From positions 2,666,001-2,730,000 of the forward strand of contig NZ_CP126251.1 in assembly GCF_003234115.2 (NCBI RefSeq): a DNA stretch of 64,000 bases, written 5' to 3'. The notes under the pieces were generated by a model. That model searched no databases. It saw only the letters and a list, made by a program, of their open reading frames with translations, and was not told the origin of the DNA. Below are positions 37,997 through 46,186 of this stretch, piece by piece; within the stretch, counting starts at the first letter, position 1; the number at the start of each line of letters is the position of its first letter. The translations under genes and the position numbers were made by a program. The DNA comes from Curtobacterium sp. MCPF17_002. Lineage in GTDB: Bacteria > Actinomycetota > Actinomycetes > Actinomycetales > Microbacteriaceae.

Positions 37997-39550
37997 CTAC
38001 GCGCGATCTGGCACCTCGGACCATGCCGCCGCTGGGGCAGGCGCAGCAGCCTCAGCAGCAGCCGCATCGGGCCCGGCAGCCGCCACGTCGGGGGTCTGCT
38101 CGGCGGGCAGGTGCACGGTGAACACGGTGTTGCCCGGCTCGCTCGTCACGTCGACGGACCCGCCGTGCGCCTGCACGACCGCGTCGACGATCGCGAGCCC
38201 GAGCCCCGTCGACCCGGCGGTGCGGGAGCGTGAGCTGTCGGCGCGGGCGAACCGCTCGAACAGCTTCGGGAGGAACTCCGGGTCGATGCCCTGCCCGGTG
38301 TCCCGCACGGTGAGGTCGACACCGGGCCGGGAGCCGGCCCCCGACGCCGACGGAGCGATCCCCACGGTGATGCGGGTGCCGTCCGGGGTGTGGGTGCGTG
38401 CGTTCGTGACGAGGTTGACGATGACCTGGTGCAGGCGCGCAGCGTCCCCGACGACCACGACCGGCGACGACGGCACGTCGACGTCGATCGGGTGCTCCGG
38501 CGATGCGGCGTGCGCGTCGTTCACCGCGTCGAAGACGAGGCCGGTCAGGTCCACGTCGTCGAACTGGATCTCACGGCCCTCGTCGAGCCGGGCGAGGAGG
38601 AGCAGGTCCTCGACCATCGAGGTCATCCGGATCGACTCCGACTCGATGCGGCTCATGGCGTAGACGACGTCCTTCGGCAGGTCGCCGCCCATCCGGCGGG
38701 TGAGCTCGGCGTACCCGCGCACCGAGGCGAGCGGGGTCCGGAGTTCGTGCGAGGCGTCCGCGACGAACTGCCGCACCTTCTGCTCCGAACGCTCCCGGGC
38801 CTGCATGGCCCCGGCGATGTGCCCGAGCATCCGGTTGAAGGCGCTGCCGACGCGTCCGACCTCGGTGCGTGGATCGGTGTCCGGCACGCGGACGTCCTGC
38901 AGGGCGTCGCTCCGCTCGAGCGGCATCCGGGCGACGGTCGAGGCCGTCTCGGCGACGCGTTCGAGTGGGCGGAGGGACCGGCGGACGACGACCGCTGCGA
39001 CGATCGAGGCGACGACGAGGGCTGCGGCGACGACGAGGATGACGACGACGAGCAGGGACCGGATGCTGTCGTACACCGGCGACATGGGCAGCCCGACGAC
39101 GAGCACGGCGTTGCCGAGCGCAGGGTTGTCGACCTGCACGGCGGCGACCCGGTACTTCCCGAGGGAGCCGCCGAGGCTCATCGTCGCGGGGTCGACACCG
39201 ACCTTGACGTCACCGAGCCGCTTCAGCTGGTCCGTCGTCAGCGCGGACCGCGAGCTGTCCTCGTTGAGCACGATGCCGGCCGCGACGCCACCGGTCACGT
39301 AGTACGCGGTGAGCGTGCCCGCGGCCTGCCCGAGCGGCTGCAGTGCGTCGTCGTTCGGCCGTTGCCCGCCCTCCGGCTGGTCGCCCTGGCCGAACTTCGT
39401 CGACGCACGGGCGGTCGCCTTCTGCAGCTGCGCGTCGATCGCGCCGGTCTGGATGGTCGCGAGCGCGATGATGCTGCCCGCGCCGATGACCGCGCTGACG
39501 GCCACGACGAGGGCGACGATGCTCAGGACGAGCCGGCGCCGGAGGGTCAC
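37997..39550 (-). CDS. Sensor histidine kinase
   Basis: 517 residues. Two membrane helices (about 8-34 and 170-195) enclose an extracytoplasmic sensor region; a HAMP domain follows (RRSLRPLERVAETASTVARM), then the dimerisation/H-box ASHELRTPLASVRGYAEL, N-box HQVIVNLVTNARTH and G-box DLTVRDTGQGIDPEF, and a Pro/Ala-rich tail. OmpR-group partner (TcrY/MprB-like class). GTG at 39550 overlaps the response regulator stop by 4 nt (GTGA), so translation is coupled. The preceding open frame (to 39685) is within the regulator gene. Confidence 0.93.
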   Translation of the reverse strand: MTLRRRLVLSIVALVVAVSAVIGAGSIIALATIQTGAIDAQLQKATARASTKFGQGDQPEGGQRPNDDALQPLGQAAGTLTAYYVTGGVAAGIVLNEDSSRSALTTDQLKRLGDVKVGVDPATMSLGGSLGKYRVAAVQVDNPALGNAVLVVGLPMSPVYDSIRSLLVVVILVVAAALVVASIVAAVVVRRSLRPLERVAETASTVARMPLERSDALQDVRVPDTDPRTEVGRVGSAFNRMLGHIAGAMQARERSEQKVRQFVADASHELRTPLASVRGYAELTRRMGGDLPKDVVYAMSRIESESIRMTSMVEDLLLLARLDEGREIQFDDVDLTGLVFDAVNDAHAASPEHPIDVDVPSSPVVVVGDAARLHQVIVNLVTNARTHTPDGTRITVGIAPSASGAGSRPGVDLTVRDTGQGIDPEFLPKLFERFARADSSRSRTAGSTGLGLAIVDAVVQAHGGSVDVTSEPGNTVFTVHLPAEQTPDVAAAGPDAAAAEAAAPAPAAAWSEVPDRA

Positions 39551-40287
39551 GAGGTGGGCTTGATGACGTACCCGACGCCGCGCACCGTGTGGATCATCGG
39601 GGTCTCGCCGGCGTCGATCTTCTTGCGCAGGTAGGAGATGTAGATCTCGACGACGGACGACTTGCCGCCGAAGTCGTACGACCACACGCGGTCGAGGATC
39701 TGCGCCTTCGACAGCACACGGCGGGGGTTCCGCATGAGGAACCGGAGCAGCTCGAACTCGGTGGCGGTCAGTTCGATGGGCCGGCCGGCGCGGGACACCT
39801 CGTAGGACTCCTCGTCGAGTACCAGGTCGCCCACGACGATGCGCGAGTCGCCCGCCTCGGAGATCGAGATCTGCGAGCGGCGGATGAGCCCGCGGAGGCG
39901 CGCCACCACCTCTTCCAGCGAGAACGGCTTCGTGACGTAGTCGTCGCCGCCGGCGGTGAGGCCGGTGACGCGGTCCTCGACCGAGTCCTTCGCGGTGAGG
40001 AACAGCACCGGGGTGTCGTCGTTGTTCTGACGGAGGCGACTGAGGACCTGCAGCCCGTCGAGGTCGGGCATCATGACGTCGAGCACCATGGCGTCCGGCT
40101 TGAACTCGCGCGCGGTGGCGAGGGCGTCCTGGCCGCCGTTCGCGCTCTTCACGTCCCAGCCCTCGTACCGGAGCGCCATGGACAGGAGGTCGGTGAGGCT
40201 GGCTTCGTCGTCGACGACGAGGATGCGCAACGGGTTTCCGTCGGCACGGGTGAGGCGCGGGGCGGCTGCAGGCTGGGAGATGGTCAC
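39547..40287 (-). CDS. OmpR-family response regulator
   Basis: 246 residues: receiver domain with the acidic pocket VVDDE, phospho-acceptor in MVLDVMMPDLDG and conserved FLTAKDS Lys, and a winged-helix output domain (about 150-246) ending SSVVEIYISYLRKKID...IHTVRGVGYVIKP. Partner of the adjoining kinase. GTG at 40287 with GATACT 7 nt upstream, so perhaps leaderless; the earlier ATG-starting frame lacks support. Divergent from a MacB-like ABC operon that it may control. Confidence 0.94.
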   Translation of the reverse strand: MTISQPAAAPRLTRADGNPLRILVVDDEASLTDLLSMALRYEGWDVKSANGGQDALATAREFKPDAMVLDVMMPDLDGLQVLSRLRQNNDDTPVLFLTAKDSVEDRVTGLTAGGDDYVTKPFSLEEVVARLRGLIRRSQISISEAGDSRIVVGDLVLDEESYEVSRAGRPIELTATEFELLRFLMRNPRRVLSKAQILDRVWSYDFGGKSSVVEIYISYLRKKIDAGETPMIHTVRGVGYVIKPTS

Positions 40288-40294
40288 GTCTTCG

Positions 40295-40300
40295 AGTATC
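40295..40300 (-). promoter_or_regulatory. Possible -10 box of the two-component operon (leaderless)
   Basis: GATACT on the minus strand, 7 nt before the GTG at 40287. Confidence 0.4.
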
Positions 40301-40471
40301 GAGAGTTTTCTATGAGCGGTCTGTGGAGCGGCCATCGAGCGTCTGTGGGTCGTCGAGGAGATGTGGGCGCGCGGCCGGTCGAGGGCCCGCGGGCCGGCAC
40401 GTCCCGAGCCGAACGACGGGCTCCTTAGCCATCCCATAGGAACGGGCAGTGCGGCCCATAACCACGCTGCC

Positions 40472-40477
40472 TAGGTT
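40472..40477 (+). promoter_or_regulatory. -10 box of the MacB-like ABC operon
   Basis: TAGGTT in CTGCCTAGGTTCTCC, 68 nt before the permease ATG. The mRNA would have a leader with a strong RBS (GAGGAGAACC before the ATG at 40546), unlike the leaderless genes nearby. Confidence 0.5.
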
Positions 40478-40545
40478 CTCCCCGTCGGCCCCGCCGTGCG
40501 CTCTGCACGGCCGGTGACCCCCGCCGGCCACCACCGAGGAGAACC

Positions 40546-42090
40546 ATGTTCCTGACCTACCTCAGGCGCGAACTCACGAACCGCAAGAAGCAGACCGTCA
40601 TCATCGCGATCGGCATGGCGCTCGCCATCGCACTCGTGGTCATCGTGTCCTCGATCGCGGGCGGCGTGAAAGCGGCGCAGGCGAGCGTGTTGGAGTCCGT
40701 CTACGGCGTCGGCACGGACATCACCGTGACCAAGACCGAGACCCCGAGCGCGTCGAGCACCGGGCGTCCGAGCTTCGACTTCGGCAGCCAGGGCGCCTCC
40801 GGCAGCGACAGCAGCGGCTCGACCGACCTGTCCCAGTCCCGCCTCGCCGTGTCCCGCGGATCGAGCACGCTGAGCGCCGCGAACGTCACGACGGTCGCCG
40901 GCACGAGCGGCGTCAAGGCTGCGACCGGTGTCCTCACCCTCGAGAACAGCACGTTCTCGGGCCAGGTCCAGCAGCAGTCCGACAGCGGCACGAGCAGCGA
41001 CACCGCCACCCAGCAGAGCCCGCCCAGCGGCACCGGCGGCACCGGGGGCACCGGGGGCGGCGGCTTCGGCGGCGGCTCCTTCAGCGTCGACTCGTTCACG
41101 GTCACGGGCATCCCGGTCTCCGGCGCCGCCGTCGGCCCCCTGACGAGCACCGAGCTGACCAAGGGCCGGACCTTCACGGCGAAGGACGCCGGCAAGGACG
41201 TCGTCGTGCTCGACGCGAGCTACGCGAAGAGCGAGTCGAAGGCCGTCGGTGACACCGTGTCGATCGGCGGGAAGGACTTCGAGGTCATCGGCATCGTCTC
41301 GTCGACCGGCTCCTCGTCGACCACCGGCTCGAACACCTACATCCCGCTCGACACCGCGCAGACCCTGGCGGACCTCGACGGCAAGGTCACCTCGATCTAC
41401 GTCTCCGCGCAGTCCTCCTCCGACGTGGACACCATCAAGTCGGCGCTGCAGAAGCAGCTCACGAGCGCCACCGTCTCCACCGAGTCCGACCTGGCATCGA
41501 GCGTCTCGGGTTCGCTGAGCACGGCTTCGAGCCTCGTCTCGAACCTCGGCACCTGGCTGTCGATCGTCGTCCTCGTCGCGGCGTTCCTCATCGCGATCCT
41601 CTTCACGATCTCCGGCGTCACCCGCCGAACCCGTGAGTTCGGCACCCTCAAGGCCATCGGCTGGTCGAACGGGCGGATCACCCGGCAGGTCGCCGGCGAG
41701 TCCCTCGTGCAGGGCATCATCGGCGGCGTCATCGGTGCCGCCGCGGGCCTCATCGGCATCCTCGTCGTGAACGTGATCGCCCCGACGATCTCGGCGAGCG
41801 CCACGAGCACCACGAACCGCGGTGCGGGCGCAGGAGCCGGCGTGCCCGGCGGCGCTGCGACGGCGGCGGCCGGGAGCGGCACCACCGGTGGCGCTGCGGC
41901 CGGCGGGTTCGGCGGCGGCGGTGCGAGCACCGCGTCCACGACCGACGTCGTGCTGCACGCCCCGGTGACCGTCGAGGTGATCCTGCTCGCGATCGGGTTG
42001 GCGATCCTCGGTGGCCTCATCGCCGGCGCACTCGGTGGATGGCGTGCGAGCCGCCTCCGTCCGGCCGAGGCCCTCCGGAGCGTGGCCTGA
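40546..42090 (+). CDS. ABC transporter permease (MacB/FtsX type)
   Basis: 514 residues. Helix 1 (VIIAIGMALAIALVVIVSSI) is followed by a large extracytoplasmic MacB-PCD-like domain (about 45-320) that includes a Gly-rich segment (GTGGTGGTGGGGFGGGSF), then three helices (about 340-365, 385-415, 470-495) of the FtsX domain with EFGTLKAIGWSNGRITRQVAGESL. Efflux, lipoprotein-extraction or mechanotransmission complexes. ATG with GAGGAG upstream. The ATPase gene follows. Confidence 0.9.
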   Translation: MFLTYLRRELTNRKKQTVIIAIGMALAIALVVIVSSIAGGVKAAQASVLESVYGVGTDITVTKTETPSASSTGRPSFDFGSQGASGSDSSGSTDLSQSRLAVSRGSSTLSAANVTTVAGTSGVKAATGVLTLENSTFSGQVQQQSDSGTSSDTATQQSPPSGTGGTGGTGGGGFGGGSFSVDSFTVTGIPVSGAAVGPLTSTELTKGRTFTAKDAGKDVVVLDASYAKSESKAVGDTVSIGGKDFEVIGIVSSTGSSSTTGSNTYIPLDTAQTLADLDGKVTSIYVSAQSSSDVDTIKSALQKQLTSATVSTESDLASSVSGSLSTASSLVSNLGTWLSIVVLVAAFLIAILFTISGVTRRTREFGTLKAIGWSNGRITRQVAGESLVQGIIGGVIGAAAGLIGILVVNVIAPTISASATSTTNRGAGAGAGVPGGAATAAAGSGTTGGAAAGGFGGGGASTASTTDVVLHAPVTVEVILLAIGLAILGGLIAGALGGWRASRLRPAEALRSVA

Positions 42091-42107
42091 TGCCCGGGCC
42101 CGCCACC

Positions 42108-42206
42108 GGCGCGACGCCCACCACGGGCCGGCCCGCCACCGGCGCGACGCCCACCACGGGCCGGCCCACCACCGGCGCGACGCCCACCACCGACCCGACC
42201 ACCGCA
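42108..42206 (+). repeat. 33-bp tandem repeat, three units
   Basis: Unit GGCGCGACGCCCACCACGGG plus CCGGCCCGCCACC, starting at 42108, 42141 and 42174. In the ATPase frame it reads GATPTTGRPAT / GATPTTGRPTT / GATPTTDPTT. It lies between the permease stop and the likely ATPase start, so may be untranslated or form an N-terminal extension. Confidence 0.85.
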
Positions 42207-42239
42207 GCCAGCCCGACGACGCGACCCGAAGGAGCACCC

Positions 42240-42971
42240 GTGACCAGCACCGAGACCGCACCGTCCGCGGCGGAGGCGAGCCGCGCCTCCAGTCCGATCT
42301 ACCGCCTGCAGAACGTGAGCAAGACGTACAAGCAGAAGAACCGGACCATCACGGCGCTGACGAACGTCGACCTGACGATCCCGCAGGGGCAGCTCGTCGT
42401 GATCCAGGGCCCGACCGGTGGCGGGAAGTCCACGCTGCTCCAGATGCTCGGCGCGCTCGACCGGCCGAGCGCCGGGTCGGTCCAGCTCGGCGACCGGGAC
42501 GTCGCGAAGCTCGGCGACCGTGCGCTCACCGACCTCCGGGCGACCGAGATCGGCTTCGTGTTCCAGAGCTTCAACCTCATCCCGACGCTGACGGCGCTCG
42601 AGAACGTGGAGACCGCGTTCGCCGGCACCCTGGCGAACCGCACCCGTGCCGAGGTCCGTGCGCGGGCGACGGCGGCCCTCCAGGAGGTCGGGCTCGGCGA
42701 ACGGCTCGACCACCTCCCCGCGGAGCTCTCCGGCGGACAGCAGCAGCGCGTCGCGATCGCGCGGGCACTCGTGAAGAACCCGAGCGTGCTGCTCGCGGAT
42801 GAACCGACCGGCGCCCTCGACGAGGCCACCCGTGACGAGATCATGGGGCTCATCGAGAAGCAGTGGAAGGAGCGGGGACTCACCGTGGTCATCGTCACGC
42901 ACGACTCGTGGGTGGCGAAGCGGGCGGAGCGCCGGCTGCACATCAAGCAGGGGCAGGTGCGCGAGGTCTAG
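42240..42971 (+). CDS. ABC transporter ATP-binding protein (MacB type)
   Basis: 243 residues from GTG 42240, which has GAAGGAG (42228-42234) 5 nt upstream. Walker A GPTGGGKSTLLQML, Q-loop VFQSFNLIPTL, signature LSGGQQQRVAIARAL, Walker B LLADEPTGALDE and VTHDSW switch histidine. Energises the preceding permease. An ATG at 42090 overlapping the permease stop (TGATG) would add 50 residues made of the PT-rich tandem repeat; I prefer the GTG because of its RBS, but cannot exclude the longer form. A family A half repeat (42281-42296) lies in the N-terminal linker. Confidence 0.92.
   Translation: MTSTETAPSAAEASRASSPIYRLQNVSKTYKQKNRTITALTNVDLTIPQGQLVVIQGPTGGGKSTLLQMLGALDRPSAGSVQLGDRDVAKLGDRALTDLRATEIGFVFQSFNLIPTLTALENVETAFAGTLANRTRAEVRARATAALQEVGLGERLDHLPAELSGGQQQRVAIARALVKNPSVLLADEPTGALDEATRDEIMGLIEKQWKERGLTVVIVTHDSWVAKRAERRLHIKQGQVREV
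42281..42296 (+). repeat. Family A half repeat in the ATPase N-terminus
   Basis: CCGCGCCTCCAGTCCG, identical to the right arm of copy A4, encoding SRASSP in the linker before the ATPase fold. Confidence 0.65.
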
Positions 42972-42991
42972 TCGCGTCCACCACCCGGCCT

Positions 42992-43028
42992 GGAGGCACG
43001 GTGCGCGTCCGACGCGCACCGTGCCTCC
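42992..43028. repeat. Family A inverted repeat (copy A5)
   Basis: GGAGGCACGGTGCGCGTC (42992-43009), one central base, then its exact reverse complement (43011-43028); preceded by GGCCT. Lies between convergent stop codons of the ABC ATPase and the TolB-like gene. Confidence 0.93.
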
Positions 43029-43092
43029 CGTGGGTTGGTGGCGTTTCGCGGTCAGCGACAGGTCACGCCCGGCGCGGCCCGTGAGGTGTCGC

Positions 43093-44061
43093 TCAGCGCG
43101 CGAGGTCGCCCGTGCCCACAGGGCCGACGGGGTAGTCGCAGTAGGCGAACCAGGTCGAGTCGGGAGCCCACGGCGGCACGTTCACGGTCCCCTGGCCGCC
43201 GTCGAGCGCGACGAGCGTCTCCGGCGCCACGGCGATCCGGGCACCGCGGACGAGGGACCCCGGCAGCAGCCGGAGCTCGACGCGCTGGTCCGCCGGGTGC
43301 CCCTGCACGCCGGGCTCGTACGACAGGTAGAGCAGGTGCGCGCCGTCCGGCGACAGGTGCGGGAACCAGTTCACCCGGTCGTCGTTCGTGAGCCGCACAG
43401 GGTTGCCGTGGCCGGGCCAGAGCGACGCGAGCTGCGCCGTCCCCGGCGTGAAGCGCTCGGTGTTCCAGAGGAGGATGCCGCCGGCGGGGCTGATCGTGCA
43501 GCCGTCGTCGTGGTGCTCGTCGCGGGTGACGAACGTCGGCTCCCCCGTCACGGGGTCGACGAGCGCGACGTCGGTCGTCCACACGCCGTCCTCGGACAGC
43601 TCCCCGACGATCGCGGCGAGGGACGAGCCGTCCGGTGCGATGCCGTGCAGGTAGAACTTGCGCGTCACCGGCAGGACCGCGGCGGCGTCGGTGATCTGCT
43701 CGGTCGCTCCGCCCTCGGGCAGCGGCACCCGGTAGAGCTCGCCGTTCCGGGCGCTCACCACGATCGACGAGCCGGACGGGTCGAGCACGTGGTCGTTGTT
43801 GATCTCGTCGACGCCGTCCATCGGCACGGCCACGAGTGCGGACTCGTCGAGCACGGTGTCGCTGCCGGCGGCGGGGAGCCGCAGCAGCCAGAGGTCCCCG
43901 TCCCCGTTGAGCACGAGGGTGTCGTCGTCGAGGACGTTCGGCGCCTCGACGAGGACCGTGGCGGACTCGAACACGAGCCGGCTCGAGCGCGTCTCGACGT
44001 CGTACACGTGCACGCGGCTGGTCTGGCCGGGCAGCAGCTGCCGCCCTCGGTTCTCGGTCAT
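43093..44061 (-). CDS. TolB-like beta-propeller protein
   Basis: 322 residues with repeated strand motifs of WD40-like/TolB propellers, e.g. LVLNGDGDLWLLRLPA, HVLDPSGSSIVVSARNGELY, CTISPAGGILLWNTERFT, NWFPHLSPDGAHLLYLSY, PPWAPDSTWFAY. No signal peptide, so cytosolic. Resembles proteins annotated as oligogalacturonate-lyase-like/TolB family; actual role unknown. ATG at 44061 with CAGGAT 6 nt upstream (leaderless candidate). Possibly related to the neighbouring sugar genes, which lie beyond a family B repeat. Confidence 0.75.
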   Translation of the reverse strand: MTENRGRQLLPGQTSRVHVYDVETRSSRLVFESATVLVEAPNVLDDDTLVLNGDGDLWLLRLPAAGSDTVLDESALVAVPMDGVDEINNDHVLDPSGSSIVVSARNGELYRVPLPEGGATEQITDAAAVLPVTRKFYLHGIAPDGSSLAAIVGELSEDGVWTTDVALVDPVTGEPTFVTRDEHHDDGCTISPAGGILLWNTERFTPGTAQLASLWPGHGNPVRLTNDDRVNWFPHLSPDGAHLLYLSYEPGVQGHPADQRVELRLLPGSLVRGARIAVAPETLVALDGGQGTVNVPPWAPDSTWFAYCDYPVGPVGTGDLAR

Positions 44062-44067
44062 GCGTCC

Positions 44068-44073
44068 ATCCTG
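44068..44073 (-). promoter_or_regulatory. Possible -10 box of the TolB-like gene (leaderless)
   Basis: CAGGAT on the minus strand, 6 nt before the ATG at 44061. Confidence 0.45.
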
Positions 44074-44087
44074 TCGTGTGCCTGGAA

Positions 44088-44157
44088 CCGAGACTCGGCC
44101 CGGCGGACGTCCTGCGGGTGGATCCACCCGCGTTCTGTCCACCGAGCCGAGTCTCGG
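44088..44157. repeat. Family B nested inverted repeat (copy B3)
   Basis: Outer arms CCGAGACTCGGC (44088-44099) and GCCGAGTCTCGG (44146-44157), perfect 12 bp. Inner palindrome GCGGGTGGATCCACCCGC (44114-44131) differs from B1/B2, but the GGAC...TGTCC frame around it is kept. Lies 16 nt after the malG-like stop codon. Confidence 0.92.
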
Positions 44158-44173
44158 ATGTGCGAACTCTGCG

Positions 44174-45013
44174 CTACTTCACCGCACCGGCGGTCAGACC
44201 GGCCACGAACTGACGCTGCACGACGAGGAACGCGGCCACGACCGGGATCGACACGACGAGCGACGCGGCCATCACCTGGTTCCAGTACACGTTCGTCTGC
44301 GTCGAGTACTGCTGCAGACCGACCGCCAGGGTGGACCCGAGACCGTTCGTCATGACGGAGGCGAAGAGGACCTCACCCCAGGCCGTCATGAACGAGTAGA
44401 TGCCGACCGCCACCAGACCCGGACGAGCCGAGGGCAGGATGACCCGGAACAGGGCACCCATCGGACCCGAGCCGTCGACCATGGCGGCCTCGTCGAGTTC
44501 GCGCGGGATCGTCTCGAAGTACCCGGCGAGCATCCAGATCGAGAACGGCAGCGTGAACGTCAGGTAGGTGATGATCAGGCCGAGCCACGACCCGACCAGC
44601 TGGACGCCGAGGGCGTTCCCGAGGTTCGTGAAGATGAGGAACAGCGGGAGCAGGAACAGCACGCCCGGGAACATCTGGGTGGAGAGCACCGCGGTGGTGA
44701 AGGCGCTCTTGCCCTTGAAGTTCCAGCGCGAGACACCGTAGGCGGCGAACGTCGCGATGATCAGCGAGAACACCGTCGCCACCGTGCACACCACGAGTGA
44801 GTTGATGAAGTACCGACCGAGCGGCACCGTCGACCACATGTCGATGAACGGCTGGAAGGTGATGTTCGTCGGGATCCACGTGAAGTTGTTCTGCACGTCA
44901 CCGAGCGGCTTGATGGCCGTGGTGATCATCACGTAGAGGGGAACGACCGTGAACAGGGTCAGGATGACCAGGGTGACGATCTTGAAGGACTTGGCGCCAG
45001 TCGTCTCACGCAC
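44174..45013 (-). CDS. Carbohydrate ABC transporter permease, MalG type
   Basis: 279 residues, six membrane helices. The EAA loop EAAMVDGSGPMGALFRVILPSARPGLVAV couples to the ATPase (shown as EAAMVDGSGPMGALFRV and ILPSARPGLVAV). Overlaps malF-like gene by 8 nt at its start. Last gene of the import cluster; no ATPase gene follows. Confidence 0.95.
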   Translation of the reverse strand: MRETTGAKSFKIVTLVILTLFTVVPLYVMITTAIKPLGDVQNNFTWIPTNITFQPFIDMWSTVPLGRYFINSLVVCTVATVFSLIIATFAAYGVSRWNFKGKSAFTTAVLSTQMFPGVLFLLPLFLIFTNLGNALGVQLVGSWLGLIITYLTFTLPFSIWMLAGYFETIPRELDEAAMVDGSGPMGALFRVILPSARPGLVAVGIYSFMTAWGEVLFASVMTNGLGSTLAVGLQQYSTQTNVYWNQVMAASLVVSIPVVAAFLVVQRQFVAGLTAGAVK

Positions 45014-46001
45014 GGACGGACCTCCGGTTGGTCACGGCGAGGTAGATGCCGGTGACGACGAGCAGGAAGAGGAGGAGCAGGACGCTCATCGCGGCACCCG
45101 AACCGAAGTTCCAGGTGATGAACGAGGCGTTGTAGATGTGGAAGCTCAACAGGTCGGCCGCAGGTGGCTGTGCGGTCGAACCGAACAGCACGAACGGTGT
45201 GTTGAAGTCGTTGAACGTCCAGAGGAACATCACGAGCACGAGCGTCACGTTGACCGGGCGGACCATCGGCAGGGTGATCGAGCGCCACTGCCGGAACGGC
45301 TTCGCGCCGTCGACCGAAGCGGCCTCGTACACGTCGTGCGGGACGGACTGCAGACCGGCCATCAGCATGAGGAACGCGAAGGGCCAGGTCTTCCAGATCG
45401 CCACGACCACGACCGCGGCGAAGGCGTTGTTGCCGATGAGCCAGAACGGTGCGTTCCCGCCGAAGAGGTGCAACTGATCGACCAACAGGTGGTTGATCGC
45501 GCCCGAGTCCCGCTGGAACATGAACTTCCAGGTGATGACACCGGCGTACATCGGCAGCGCGTACGGCACCAGGAACAGGGTGCGGAAGAGGCCACGGCCC
45601 GCGAAGGGCTTCTGCAGTGCGACCGCAGCGGCCATCCCGAACGTCCACGAGAGCCCGACGACCAGCACGGTGAACCCGCAGGTGATGAGGAACGAGTTGA
45701 GGACGCCCTTGCCGATGGCCTGGTCGAAGTCGATGACGACGGCGTAGTTCTTGAACCCGGCGAAGGGCGCAGCACCCCAGTTGGCGATGAAGTACTTGGT
45801 GAGCTGGATGAACGAGATCCAGATGCCGGTGAGCATCGGCACGATGTGGATGAGCAGCTCGAAGAGGATGGCCGGCGCGACGAGCGCGTAGGGCAGCCAG
45901 TGGGTCTTGCGCTTGCGACCTGGCGGACGGCCCGACATCGTCGGGGCCTTCGTGTGCGTCAGGTCGATGCGCTCCGAGTCGGGCAGGACCGTCGTGGACA
46001 T
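45006..46001 (-). CDS. Carbohydrate ABC transporter permease, MalF type
   Basis: 331 residues with an N-terminal cytosolic extension, six or seven helices (LPYALVAPAILFELLIHIVP first) and the EAA loop YEAASVDGAKPFRQWRSITL-PMVRP. Forms the membrane channel with the MalG-type partner for a sugar or oligosaccharide. ATG start; between it and malE-like gene is a 185-nt spacer with a strong hairpin, a usual place for mRNA processing that makes the binding protein more abundant than the permeases. Confidence 0.95.
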   Translation of the reverse strand: MSTTVLPDSERIDLTHTKAPTMSGRPPGRKRKTHWLPYALVAPAILFELLIHIVPMLTGIWISFIQLTKYFIANWGAAPFAGFKNYAVVIDFDQAIGKGVLNSFLITCGFTVLVVGLSWTFGMAAAVALQKPFAGRGLFRTLFLVPYALPMYAGVITWKFMFQRDSGAINHLLVDQLHLFGGNAPFWLIGNNAFAAVVVVAIWKTWPFAFLMLMAGLQSVPHDVYEAASVDGAKPFRQWRSITLPMVRPVNVTLVLVMFLWTFNDFNTPFVLFGSTAQPPAADLLSFHIYNASFITWNFGSGAAMSVLLLLFLLVVTGIYLAVTNRRSVRA

Positions 46002-46138
46002 GGGCGGGGCCTTTCGGCAAGAGGAGTGTTCGGGTGCGGCACGCGCGTGGCCGTGGCAGCGGCCGGGAGGCGCGGGGTGCGTGGGGCGTGAGCCTCACTG
46101 CCGACCGGTGGTCGGCTCTGGAGCGGAGGGGGTGGAGA

Positions 46139-46168
46139 CCCGGGGCGGCCTTGCGGACGCGCCCCGGG
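46139..46168 (-). terminator. Hairpin after the binding protein gene
   Basis: CCCGGGGCG (46139-46147) and CGCCCCGGG (46160-46168), perfect 9-bp arms, 18 nt after the stop codon of the sugar-binding protein. Likely a partial terminator or an mRNA 3'-stabilising hairpin, as between malE and malF elsewhere. Confidence 0.6.
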
Positions 46169-46186
46169 CCTCCTGGCTGGGTTGGA

